Assembly (NCBI GenBank): GCA_002753725.1
Contig: PEAL01000010.1
Span: forward strand, 1 to 37,856
From: Deltaproteobacteria bacterium
GTDB lineage: Bacteria > Desulfobacterota > Desulfobacteria > Desulfobacterales > Magnetomoraceae
Direction of reading: 5' to 3'
Length of the DNA: 37,856 nucleotides
The notes beneath the pieces are model-generated. The model saw only the letters and a list, made by a program, of their open reading frames with translations. It did not search any database and had not been told where the DNA came from. Shown here one piece after another: positions 1 to 8,598 of this stretch (position 1 is its first letter; the number at the start of each line of letters is the position of its first letter). The position numbers and the translations under genes were made by a program.

Positions 1-253
1 ATTGAACATGGGTTTACGTAATAAATATATATTTTTTTAAAAGAACCAAAATACTAACTGGATTTAAGCGAAATAAAGACCCTTTATAAAGTGACGTTAT
101 TGAGTTTTATTGCCTGTTAGAACCAGAACCGCAATAAAAAAAATCTTTATTGTTTTCTGATTAGATATTATAGTTGCAATGATCAATTTTTAAAGTATAC
201 ATTTTTATTTTTCATTATCCATTATCAACCATGAATTATATGGAGGCCTGCCC
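1..253. other. AT-rich leader upstream of the first lipoprotein gene
   Basis: No gene is visible in this stretch. It is very AT-rich. An A/T-only stem (CAATAAA at 132-138 and TTTATTG at 146-152) could be a weak terminator of a gene to the left, but nothing else supports that. A strong Shine-Dalgarno, GGAGG at 242-246, lies seven bases before the ATG at 254. The promoter of the first gene should be here, but I cannot place it confidently. Confidence 0.4.
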
Positions 254-2035
254 ATGAAAAGAGCCAGATTGTCAATACGATCTGCCATCATTTTAGTTGT
301 TTTGATTACTTTTTTTTCGGGATGTTCCATATCCCGAAAAAATATCATTACACCCTTTGTACCGCAAGATCTTGATTTCTTGATCGATACAAATGAATAT
401 TCTCAAAAAATCGATGCGTTTATGGTGATTCTGGATCTTTCGATTTCCATGACAGATTCGTATAACAGCCGAAATAAATACAAAAAAGCGGTGGATATTG
501 TCAGCCGTATGAATCAGACCATTCCCAATATCCCACTCCTGGGTACATTGCGTACCATCGGTAACTACGATTGTGCATTATGCCGAACCACCACAAGTAT
601 TTATGGCCCCAGGCCCTATTATCAAAATGATTTTGACAGGGCCTTGAGAGATATTCAAGGAGCCAACGGGGAAAGTCCACTGGACTTAGCTCTTGATGCG
701 GCCGCGCTGGACTTGAGACAGGTGAAAGGCAGGATAGCCGTTATTATTGTCAGTGATTTTAAAGAACTCCAAAAATCTGCCATCACCTCTGCACAAAAAA
801 TGCATCAGCTTTTTGGCGACCGGCTTGCAATTTTTAATATTATGGTGGGCAATGATCTTGAAGGTAAAAAGCTGATGCAACAGATGGCACTTGCTGGAAA
901 ATATGGTTTTAATGTCTCTGCGTCAAAGATTGCCTCTCCTGAAAAAATGGCTGATTTTGTGAAAATGGTTTTTTTGGAGCGATCGTTGGATTCTGATCAT
1001 GATGGTGTTTTTAACATACATGATGAATGCCCCAATACGCCCAGAGGAATTATAGTGGATGATTATGGCTGTCCCAAAGATACAGATATCGATGGTGTTT
1101 ACGATTCCAATGATCAATGCCCCACAACACCCAAAGGTATCACGGTGGATGAAATGGGCTGCCCTTATGATCGTGATCAAGATGGGGTCCAAGATTATCT
1201 GGATAAATGCCTGGAAACACCTCTGGGCGCAAAAGTTGATACTCAAGGATGCTGGTTCATTACACCACACTATTTGGGTCAAATTTGTCCAGCAGCAGGC
1301 CCATACTTTAATGACGCATTGATGATTATCCAGGGGCAAGCCAAAATGTGTGTTGATATTCAGGTTCATACCAACGTTCTTGAAACCCCAAAAAGTAATC
1401 AGGAACTTGGAAGGTTCTGGGGACAAAATATTAAAACCTATTTTGTGGTCAATGGAATACCTGATGAACGCCTTTGGGTGACAGGAAAACACATTGCAAG
1501 GTCTGACAGTAAAGATATAACCCCGGTCACGCAAGTTTTGTTAAACCCTGTATCCTGCACAAGAGACCGTGATGGCGATGGTGTATATGATGCAGTAGAT
1601 CGATGTCCTGATACACCAAAAGGGCTGGCAGTCGATGCTTTTGGGTGTCCGCATATGAAGAAAAAATCCGTTTCCATAAAACTGGACATTCAGTTCGATT
1701 CCAACAAAACGGAGGTAAAACCTCAATTTTTCAATCATATTCAAGAGGTTGCTCAATTTATGAAAACATACCCCTATTCAAAAGCAACCATTGAAGCACA
1801 CACAGACAGTTCAGGGGATCGTGAATACAATCTCAAGCTGTCACAACAACGTGCAGCCAATGTCTGCCAGTATATGATCGATAATTTTAAGATATCTCCC
1901 ACCCGTTTGGAAGCTGTTGGCTACGGAGAATCTCGTCCCATAGCAGACAATAAAACCCTTGAAGGCAGAATTCAAAATCGAAGAGCCACCGCAATTATTC
2001 GAGCAGTTGAAGCCAAAACTCAGCGGTTAGACTAA
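254..2035 (+). CDS. Lipoprotein with VWA-like, thrombospondin type 3 and OmpA domains
   Basis: A 593-residue outer-membrane or periplasmic lipoprotein, probably tethered to peptidoglycan. The signal peptide ends in a lipobox (FSGC, Cys24). Residues about 55-245 look like a von Willebrand A domain, with a DLSIS MIDAS-type motif at Asp61. Three thrombospondin type 3 repeats (DxDxDGV...C..TP.G..VD..GC) follow from about 250 to 335, and a fourth sits near 437-470. The C-terminus (about 475-590) is a canonical OmpA-like peptidoglycan-binding domain with HTD at 516-518, an LSQQRA helix and a terminal NRR. Between the third and fourth repeats, around residues 345-425, is a weaker second OmpA-like segment (see findings). 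GGAGG seven bases upstream supports the start. Domains are seen by motif; the precise role is not known. TSP3 repeats normally bind calcium. Confidence 0.85.
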   Translation: MKRARLSIRSAIILVVLITFFSGCSISRKNIITPFVPQDLDFLIDTNEYSQKIDAFMVILDLSISMTDSYNSRNKYKKAVDIVSRMNQTIPNIPLLGTLRTIGNYDCALCRTTTSIYGPRPYYQNDFDRALRDIQGANGESPLDLALDAAALDLRQVKGRIAVIIVSDFKELQKSAITSAQKMHQLFGDRLAIFNIMVGNDLEGKKLMQQMALAGKYGFNVSASKIASPEKMADFVKMVFLERSLDSDHDGVFNIHDECPNTPRGIIVDDYGCPKDTDIDGVYDSNDQCPTTPKGITVDEMGCPYDRDQDGVQDYLDKCLETPLGAKVDTQGCWFITPHYLGQICPAAGPYFNDALMIIQGQAKMCVDIQVHTNVLETPKSNQELGRFWGQNIKTYFVVNGIPDERLWVTGKHIARSDSKDITPVTQVLLNPVSCTRDRDGDGVYDAVDRCPDTPKGLAVDAFGCPHMKKKSVSIKLDIQFDSNKTEVKPQFFNHIQEVAQFMKTYPYSKATIEAHTDSSGDREYNLKLSQQRAANVCQYMIDNFKISPTRLEAVGYGESRPIADNKTLEGRIQNRRATAIIRAVEAKTQRLD

Positions 2036-2053
2036 TCATGAAGCGAATGATTT

Positions 2054-2356
2054 ATGCAAACTAAAAAAAATATTATCAAAATATTAAAAGAACAATACCC
2101 TTATCTTGCTTCCGAATACGGAGTAAAAAGGTTAGGCTTATTTGGTTCTTATGCAAAAGGTGAGCATAAAAACGTCAGTGATATAGACATTGTGGCAGAG
2201 TTTGAAAAATCTATAGGATTAAAATTTATAGAATTTACAGAGTATCTTGAGCATGTGTTAGGCAAAAAAACAGATGTCTTAACGTTGGAGGGAATTAGAG
2301 GAATAATGCTTAAAAAAGTTGCTGAAAATATTGAAAAGACGATTATCTATGTCTGA
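2054..2356 (+). CDS. mntA: MntA-type nucleotidyltransferase antitoxin
   Basis: A 100-residue minimal nucleotidyltransferase with the family signature GS-x10-DxD: Gly31-Ser32 and Asp43/Asp45 in the context GSYAKGEH...SDIDI. In the HepT/MntA toxin-antitoxin family, MntA neutralises the HEPN RNase toxin HepT by AMPylating a tyrosine next to the toxin's catalytic histidine. The length is normal and the catalytic residues are present. The stop overlaps by eight bases the start of a hepT reading frame that is broken, so this antitoxin appears to have lost its cognate toxin. There is no strong ribosome-binding site. Assignment is from motif and gene pairing. Confidence 0.85.
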   Translation: MQTKKNIIKILKEQYPYLASEYGVKRLGLFGSYAKGEHKNVSDIDIVAEFEKSIGLKFIEFTEYLEHVLGKKTDVLTLEGIRGIMLKKVAENIEKTIIYV

Positions 2357-2577
2357 AAGAACTGATATTGACTATATAGATCACATAAAAGAAGCTGTAA
2401 TAAGATCTATTTCGTATAATAAAAAATAGATATCCTGAAATTCCCTGGAAAGGTATGGCAGGTATGAGAGATAAGCTTATACATCAGTATTTTGGTGTCA
2501 ATCTTGATATCGTATGGAATGTAGCAAAAGAAGACTTACCTTCAATATTAGAACAGATATCATATATCATAACTTAA
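2349..2577 (+). pseudogene. hepT: Broken HepT (HEPN) toxin gene
   Basis: This is the expected partner of the preceding MntA gene. A first frame (2349-2429) begins MSERTDIDYIDHIKEA, which resembles the HepT N-terminus, and stops after 26 codons. The +1 frame from 2428 to a TAA at 2575-2577 reads RYPEIPWKGMAGMRDKLIH followed by QYFGV, which is the conserved C-terminal half with the R-x4-H-x-Y RNase motif (RDKLIHQY). HepT proteins are usually about 110 residues; the two pieces total about 75. So the locus has an internal deletion of roughly 35-45 codons plus a frame change. A sequencing or assembly error could explain a frameshift but not the missing segment. Confidence 0.8.
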
Positions 2578-2645
2578 CTAACGTAGGGTATAAACGAACG
2601 TATTTTGGAATAATATATTTAACGCTTTAACGAAGAGGTGCCAAA

Positions 2646-4787
2646 ATGTTAAAAACACAATTTATTAAATATCTTGCAGTGATTGCAACCTGCTTTTTAT
2701 GGGCATGTTCCCAATCTCCGTCAAGCAATGATGCTCATACAGGGCAGGTTTCCGGTCAGATTATCATGGGAGACAGTGTTCCCGACATTAAAAATTTTCA
2801 AGTCCGTGCATACAAATACACGTCAAACCAATGGCAGGACACTCAGCCAACAAATACTGTTTTTGTTGCCTTTGATGGTTCTTATGTGTTGAATTTACCC
2901 GAAGGCGAGTATGTCCTCTCCTTATATAATAAAGCTCAGGAAGGGCCTGAGTTTTATTATGCGGCTTCTGATGGCGTACCGTGTAAAAATTATGAGGTAC
3001 GATTGAAAAATATTGATGATGGTGAAATTATTTCAACCCAAAAAATCACCTGTGATCCTGAAACCGTCGGGATTCGTTCCAGCGAATTGCTTCCCAATAT
3101 AGATTTTGATATTCGAAATACGGGCAATGTTTCTGGACAGGTAACCAACTCCGATGGCACACAACTGTCACGTGTTACGATCAAAGCGGTTGATGAAGAA
3201 AAAACCTTTGCACAAACACAAACCGATGAAAAAGGAAATTACACCCTGTGTTGTCTTCCAGAAGGCGATTATCATATTCTGGCCGATGCAAAAGAAACAA
3301 AGTATATCAATCAATATTTCACCAATGCACATTATGTACAGGATGCCACCCCCATTGCGGTTATTACCGGCACCAGAGATAAAATCAATTTTAAACTGAT
3401 CAATGGCGGAATCATTACAGGAAAAATCATCGAAGAGGATGAATTATTACCTGTAAAAAATGTTCTGGTTACTGCCATTGATCGTTCTTTAAATCGACAG
3501 GCAGGAAAATCCATTGGATCGGATGCTAATGGCAATTACACTGTATATGGTCTTCCCCCTGGAGAATATATCCTTTCTGCCGACGCCTCCAATACATCAT
3601 ATGTGTCTTGTTATTTTAAATCCGCATATACCATCAATGATGCCAATACGATGCTTCTTTCCAATACAGAAACGTTGCGAGGAAAAAATTTTGACCTTCA
3701 ACGTCCTGGACGCCTTATCGCCAATATTGTTGAAGAAAATACAGGTAATCTTATCGAAAATGATCATATTTTTGCTAAAATCTATCGTGCATCAGACAAT
3801 GAGCTGATAAAAACAGTATCATCTCGTAATGGTAAAATTGATACAGACTCTCTTCTTGAAGACAAATATAAATTTGAAATCGTTACCGATGACACGCGTT
3901 ATGCGCCTGTTTTTTATCCCGGTAAAAAAACATTACAAAATGCCCTGGGCGTTCAAATCTTCAATGGTGAAACCAGAGATGACGTCGTGTTTGAATTACA
4001 TATCGGTGGAAGTGTATCGGGCCGCGTTGTCGAGATGAAAAATGGAACGGTTCTTTTTAACTATACCGTTCGTGCAGTTTCTCAAATCAATCCCATGTGG
4101 ATGTATCAAGTACAAACAGATAGTGATGGTGACTATACGCTTAAAGGTCTGATTGAAGGAAACTTTATTGTCCAGGTACTCACCGGCGATTCTTCTTATA
4201 TATCTGAATATTATCAAAACAAATATGTGCTTAAAGAAGCTGTACCCGTCAGTGTACAATATGACCAAATAAAATCGGCGATCAATTTTTCTCTGGACAG
4301 GGGTGGAAGAATCGATGGTCAGGTTACCTGTGAACAGACCGGTACCCCCATAGAGGGGATTACCCTTTATGCAACAAACAGCAAAGGGTTTTCCTGTTCT
4401 GCTCAAACGAAAAATGACGGCACCTATACTCTTTACGGTATTCCCAATGGCAATGCATATACAATATTTGCCGATGCAAGCGGAACACCATATTTGTCTG
4501 AATATCATTCAGACAGACAATTAGAGGAGATCGCCGTACCTGTCAGTTTTGACACTGTTGGTCAAAGCATGACGATTGATTTCAGTCTTGCGGAAAAGCC
4601 CAGAATTTGTGGCACCATCGTCTGTCCATCATTCCATCAGATGGACTATTGCATGGATAATTTGCCCATAGGCGATTTTATTATTGAAATATGGGATGCA
4701 ACCGAAACCGATGATCCATTGAAAGTATCCGATGAATTCAGTTTATATCCCAATCAAAAACTGGATGAAATGGATTTTGATTTATAG
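2646..4787 (+). CDS. Lipoprotein with seven carboxypeptidase-regulatory-like repeats
   Basis: A 713-residue secreted lipoprotein. The signal peptide ends at a lipobox (LWAC, Cys21). The rest is a string of beta-sandwich repeats of the carboxypeptidase regulatory-like type. Unit starts fall near residues 34, 160, 253, 353, 453, 552 and 652, so the period is about 100 residues after the first unit. Each unit follows the pattern G-x-V-x-G-x-V ... D-x-x-G-x-Y-x-L-x-x-L-P-x-G-x-Y ... A-D-A, then a Tyr-rich Y..(E/C)YY segment. No catalytic domain is visible, so it is probably a structural or adhesive surface protein. GAGGTG upstream of the ATG supports the start. It ends nine bases before the acyltransferase gene and is probably co-transcribed with it. 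Confidence 0.8.
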   Translation: MLKTQFIKYLAVIATCFLWACSQSPSSNDAHTGQVSGQIIMGDSVPDIKNFQVRAYKYTSNQWQDTQPTNTVFVAFDGSYVLNLPEGEYVLSLYNKAQEGPEFYYAASDGVPCKNYEVRLKNIDDGEIISTQKITCDPETVGIRSSELLPNIDFDIRNTGNVSGQVTNSDGTQLSRVTIKAVDEEKTFAQTQTDEKGNYTLCCLPEGDYHILADAKETKYINQYFTNAHYVQDATPIAVITGTRDKINFKLINGGIITGKIIEEDELLPVKNVLVTAIDRSLNRQAGKSIGSDANGNYTVYGLPPGEYILSADASNTSYVSCYFKSAYTINDANTMLLSNTETLRGKNFDLQRPGRLIANIVEENTGNLIENDHIFAKIYRASDNELIKTVSSRNGKIDTDSLLEDKYKFEIVTDDTRYAPVFYPGKKTLQNALGVQIFNGETRDDVVFELHIGGSVSGRVVEMKNGTVLFNYTVRAVSQINPMWMYQVQTDSDGDYTLKGLIEGNFIVQVLTGDSSYISEYYQNKYVLKEAVPVSVQYDQIKSAINFSLDRGGRIDGQVTCEQTGTPIEGITLYATNSKGFSCSAQTKNDGTYTLYGIPNGNAYTIFADASGTPYLSEYHSDRQLEEIAVPVSFDTVGQSMTIDFSLAEKPRICGTIVCPSFHQMDYCMDNLPIGDFIIEIWDATETDDPLKVSDEFSLYPNQKLDEMDFDL

Positions 4788-4796
4788 GAAATCGGC

Positions 4797-5990
4797 ATGT
4801 CCTTGTCAGCATTGATGCATGAAAAACCGTACATACCCGTATGGAACCCTTCTATTGAAAGGATTGACAGACAACAATGGAACCATCTGGCCATACCCTT
4901 GCAAAACCCATTCATGGAATGGGAATGGCTGTATATGCTGGAATCATCCAAAAGTGTATGCTTGGAACGCGGATGGCAGCCCATTCATTTGACATTGTAT
5001 GAAAATGATCGTTTAATTGCCGCAGCACCCTTGTATATCAAGATGAACAGTGATGGGGAATATGTTTATGATCTGGATTGGATACAGATATCCAAACGAA
5101 TCGACATATCATATTATCCTAAAATGGTTGGCATGACCCCCCTGACCCCTGTTCCTGGCTATCGATTTCTGATTGATCCTGATTATGATGAAATGATGAC
5201 AACACGTATTATGGTGAACCTGATTAATTTTTATTGTAAGCACCATAACATTTCCTGCTGCAATTTTTTACATGTGGATACCCAATGGCTTTCTGTTATG
5301 TTCTTTATGAACTTCGTTGAATGGAAACACTATACATATCAATGGCATAATGAAGGCTATGAGGTGTTTGATAATTTTTTAAACATTTTTAATGCCAACC
5401 AGCGGAAAAATATCAAAAGAGAAAGAAAGGCGCTTTGCAATCAAAAAATTGAGATCAAAACACATGTTGATGAAAACATTCCACCTGTTTTTTATTCTAA
5501 ACTCTCTGTATTTTATGAAAGAAGTATGGATAAATTTGGCCCTGCGGGTAACAAATACCTGACACCCAATTTTTTTGCTCGTATAGCAACCCATTACAAT
5601 CATCGGAGTTTGTTCATTTCAGCCTGTCCAGAAGGTCATCCGGATGATCCTTTGGCACTGGCTTATTTTGTTCATAAAAATAAAATGCTATATGGACGTT
5701 ATTGGGGAACAGACGTTGGAATACCGTTCCTTCATTTTAATGTATGTTATTATGGAGGAATTGAGTGGGCCATTCAAAATAAAATTCAGCAGTTTGATCC
5801 AGGTGCTGGCGGCGGTCATAAACCTCGGCGTGGATTCCCTGCAACACCTGTTTACAGTCTTCATCAATTCTATGATTCGCGTCTTCATTATCTTCTGCAA
5901 AAAAATATAGATAAAATAAATGCACTGGAGCAACAAGAAATCGACTTGTTAAATGCGAACTTACCGTTTAGTGTGATTGATAATAATTGA
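4797..5990 (+). CDS. FemAB-like acyltransferase, DUF482 family
   Basis: A 397-residue cytoplasmic protein of the DUF482/COG3146 family (GNAT fold, related to FemAB peptidyltransferases and sometimes named peptidoglycan biosynthesis or recognition proteins). Family landmarks are PF..WEWL near the start, GW.P.HLTLYE, AAPLYIK..S.GEYV, a YYPKMVG..PLTPVPG..FL block, the basic NQRKNIKRERKAL segment, and the C-terminal FDPGAGGGHKPRRGF motif. The substrate is not established for the family. AGGA overlaps the stop of the preceding lipoprotein gene, which suggests translational coupling. Family assignment is firm; a link to modification of the neighbouring surface proteins is only inference. Confidence 0.85.
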   Translation: MSLSALMHEKPYIPVWNPSIERIDRQQWNHLAIPLQNPFMEWEWLYMLESSKSVCLERGWQPIHLTLYENDRLIAAAPLYIKMNSDGEYVYDLDWIQISKRIDISYYPKMVGMTPLTPVPGYRFLIDPDYDEMMTTRIMVNLINFYCKHHNISCCNFLHVDTQWLSVMFFMNFVEWKHYTYQWHNEGYEVFDNFLNIFNANQRKNIKRERKALCNQKIEIKTHVDENIPPVFYSKLSVFYERSMDKFGPAGNKYLTPNFFARIATHYNHRSLFISACPEGHPDDPLALAYFVHKNKMLYGRYWGTDVGIPFLHFNVCYYGGIEWAIQNKIQQFDPGAGGGHKPRRGFPATPVYSLHQFYDSRLHYLLQKNIDKINALEQQEIDLLNANLPFSVIDNN

Positions 5991-6014
5991 CCATCAAAAG
6001 GAGATTGATTTTCC

Positions 6015-7568
6015 ATGATACCGACCCATTCTGAGCAACAGACGATTCTTCTCGTGGATGACCAGCCAGAAAACTTGCAACCCATTGTATATTACCTGGA
6101 AAATTTTAACTATAAAATACACATTTCTATGACTGGCGAGGGTGCATTGGAGATACTACAGCATTCCATCCCGGATATTATTCTTCTGGACGTTTTAATG
6201 CCAGGGATTGATGGCTTAGAAACTTGTAGACGCATCAAGGCAAAACCTGAGTGGGCAGATATTCCTGTTCTTTTTATGACAGCGGTTACTGATACATCCA
6301 ATAAAGTCAAGGCTTTTGAAGCCGGGTGTCAGGATTATATCACCAAACCCATTCAGTACGAAGAGTTGCTGGCCAGAGTTAAAACACATATCAAAATTAG
6401 ACATATGCAAAAAGAAATTCTCAAATATGAGAAACTTCAATCATTAGGGGTGCTTGCCGGTGGTATTGCTCATGACTTTAATAATATTCTGTCAATTATT
6501 CTTGGAAATATACAATTACTCAAAGAAGAGGCCCGTCATTCATCTCTCATAAAATCAACAGAAAAAGCAGTGATGCGCGCTGCGAATCTTTCAAAGAGTC
6601 TGATTACATTTTCAAAGGGCGGAACACCCTTTAAGCAAAAAGGAAATATTGTTGCAGTATTAAAAGAGTCTATGAAGTTTATTCTTGATACGTCACAATC
6701 AACATTTGAACTGAATATTTCTGATGATCTTGCTGAAGTGAATTTTGATGAACAACAAATACGACAGGTTTTTAATCAGATTATTCTAAATGCAGATCAG
6801 GCAATGCTAAACAATGGGAAAATTTATATTAACATTGATAATTATTCGGTTGAGGGAAAAGAAAGCTTTTTTCTTAAAAAAGGAAAATATATTCATATAT
6901 CAATTTCCGATAGTGGTTATGGCATCAGCCATGATGATTTAAAGCGGATTTTTGACCCTTACTTTTCAACTCAGGAACGGGGTTCTCAAAAAGGGATGGG
7001 CTTAGGGCTGGCAATTGCCCATTCCATTGTCACTCAGCACAAAGGATCAATAGATGTCGAATCCACTCCCAATAAAGGCAGCACTTTTCATATATATTTG
7101 CCTGCCACAAAAACGGAAAAAAAAGAAGCTCCTGTTCAAAAAGCCAGGCCATCCAGGAAAAAACCGATACATCCTTCAACACAAAAAAGAGTTCTCATTA
7201 TGGATGATGAAGAGGGAATTTGCACACTGGTTAAAACGATTTTAGAACGAGAAGGCTATGTAGTTGATGAAGCGATTGATGGTGAATCAGCAATTCAAAT
7301 GTATTCAGACCAATATTACAAAAAATCCCCATATGCGGCTGTTATTCTGGATCTAACGGTGAAACGAGGTATGGGGGGAAAAGATGCAATGAAACATATT
7401 CTTTCCATTGATCCCGATGTTAATGCAATTATCTCCAGTGGGTATTCCTCAGATCCGGTAATGGCCAATTATAAAGACTATGAATTTAAAGACGTACTGA
7501 TTAAACCTTATCATGTTCATGAACTCCAGGAAGCACTCAATCGTGTGATAGGAGGAACGTCATTATGA
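6015..7568 (+). CDS. Hybrid histidine kinase, REC-HisKA-HATPase-REC
   Basis: A 517-residue soluble two-component protein without membrane segments. The N-terminal receiver has the acidic pair in LLVDD, phospho-acceptor Asp59 (LLDVLMPG) and Lys111 (TKP). A short coil leads to an H-box with His153 (GGIAHDFNN), an N-box (NQIILNADQAM), and G1 and G2 boxes (SDSGYGIS, GMGLGLAIA). After an Ala/Lys/Pro linker a second receiver begins at about residue 393 (VLIMDDEEG, acceptor Asp in ILDLTV, Lys in IKPYH). The HDFNN H-box and terminal receiver resemble soluble delta-proteobacterial hybrid kinases. AAGGAG lies upstream. The stop overlaps the next start as ATGA, so the two are translated together. Confidence 0.92.
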   Translation: MIPTHSEQQTILLVDDQPENLQPIVYYLENFNYKIHISMTGEGALEILQHSIPDIILLDVLMPGIDGLETCRRIKAKPEWADIPVLFMTAVTDTSNKVKAFEAGCQDYITKPIQYEELLARVKTHIKIRHMQKEILKYEKLQSLGVLAGGIAHDFNNILSIILGNIQLLKEEARHSSLIKSTEKAVMRAANLSKSLITFSKGGTPFKQKGNIVAVLKESMKFILDTSQSTFELNISDDLAEVNFDEQQIRQVFNQIILNADQAMLNNGKIYINIDNYSVEGKESFFLKKGKYIHISISDSGYGISHDDLKRIFDPYFSTQERGSQKGMGLGLAIAHSIVTQHKGSIDVESTPNKGSTFHIYLPATKTEKKEAPVQKARPSRKKPIHPSTQKRVLIMDDEEGICTLVKTILEREGYVVDEAIDGESAIQMYSDQYYKKSPYAAVILDLTVKRGMGGKDAMKHILSIDPDVNAIISSGYSSDPVMANYKDYEFKDVLIKPYHVHELQEALNRVIGGTSL

Positions 7569-8563
7569 AAGAATCTCAAAATCTTCCCCCAAAAAATGAT
7601 TTTTCCGATGAAACATATCCATCAAAAAAACAAAGCACATCTTCGGAGATGATTTCCATCTCATTCCCCAGAGTTCATCTCACCCATGAATTATTGACAC
7701 CGCTGAATGCTATTTTAGGGTTTACGCAAATTTTAAATTCAGAAAAAAAACAATTGAGTACTTCCCACAAAGAGGCTGTTCAGGCCATTCATCAAGCTGG
7801 CGAATTGCTTTTAAACCGAATTACAACCCTCTTTCAACTGAATAACGCCCCTGTATCTGTTTTAGATGGCATTGATATGGCACAAGATACAGATGACTTA
7901 CCTCAAAATTTACATATCTTAATTGTTGATGATGCTAAAACCAACCGCCTTGTGATTAAAAATATGCTGTCTATCTTTAAAGGTATGACCATCGATGAAG
8001 CCGCTGATGGATACAGTGCATTGGAAAAGATAAAAATTAACACACCGCATATGATCTTCATGGATTTATATATGCCTGATTTGAATGGGTTTGATACCGC
8101 ACGAATGATTCGAAAAAATTCTTTTTATGACAATATTACTATTATTGCCATGTCTGCTGATGCATGCTCATGCGATGAAAATAGTTTGAATGATTATGGG
8201 TTTAATGCTTTTCTTGAAAAGCCCATCAGAATGTCTTTGATGAGATCAATGATCAAAGAATTCAGTCAAAATTTTGAAAAGTGTCCTTTATCTGAATCAG
8301 AAATGCAATCCAGTACCTTTTCACTCAAAGGGCTTTTACCTGACCAAAACATTCTTGAAAAATTAATCCGTTTTGCTCGACAGGGAGCCTATTCTGAAAT
8401 AAAGCATTTTTTAAGTCAACTGGAAAACAACCACCCAGAATACGCTGAATTTATCTCTCAAGTTCAAAACTTTTTAAAAACATTTCAGTTTAAGAATATT
8501 ATTGTTTTGATTAAATCGAATCCTCTGCCTGAACCCCTTCAACCGGATGAAACCGAACGATAA
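7565..8563 (+). CDS. DHp-receiver protein lacking an ATPase domain
   Basis: A 332-residue protein. Residues about 36-95 look like a HisKA dimerisation/phosphotransfer helix pair with His41 in LTHELLTPLNAIL, which is the usual hybrid-kinase H-box with Leu in place of Arg. Directly after it, at residues 117-235, is a receiver: acidic pair Asp122/Asp123 (LIVDD), acceptor Asp167 (FMDLYMPD), and Lys in LEKP. No N-, G1- or G2-box occurs anywhere, so no HATPase domain is present. The last 90 residues are helical and unrecognised. It overlaps the upstream hybrid kinase gene as ATGA. It may act as a phospho-relay partner of that kinase; this is inference. Confidence 0.8.
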   Translation: MKESQNLPPKNDFSDETYPSKKQSTSSEMISISFPRVHLTHELLTPLNAILGFTQILNSEKKQLSTSHKEAVQAIHQAGELLLNRITTLFQLNNAPVSVLDGIDMAQDTDDLPQNLHILIVDDAKTNRLVIKNMLSIFKGMTIDEAADGYSALEKIKINTPHMIFMDLYMPDLNGFDTARMIRKNSFYDNITIIAMSADACSCDENSLNDYGFNAFLEKPIRMSLMRSMIKEFSQNFEKCPLSESEMQSSTFSLKGLLPDQNILEKLIRFARQGAYSEIKHFLSQLENNHPEYAEFISQVQNFLKTFQFKNIIVLIKSNPLPEPLQPDETER

Positions 8564-8566
8564 ATT

Positions 8567-8598
8567 CAAATAGCTACTGACCCAAATAGCTACTGACC
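8567..8598. repeat. Perfect 16-bp tandem duplication
   Basis: The unit CAAATAGCTACTGACC occurs twice in a row with no mismatch. It lies in the gap between convergent genes, and the second copy contains the stop codon (complement of 8590-8592) and the last codons of the aldehyde dehydrogenase. It looks like a simple slippage duplication rather than a binding site. Confidence 0.85.

Noticed and set aside
923..1534. Long open frame antisense to the first lipoprotein gene (203 codons)
   Set aside because: The + strand frame carries clear TSP3 and OmpA motifs. The antisense translation has no recognisable domain and no ribosome-binding site, and reflects the repeat-rich codon pattern.
3996..4508. 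170-codon frame antisense to the repeat lipoprotein
   Set aside because: It shadows a gene with strong repeat structure, and its translation shows no family motif.
8567..8598. Possible CRISPR repeat
   Set aside because: Two directly abutting 16-bp copies with no spacer and no cas gene nearby.
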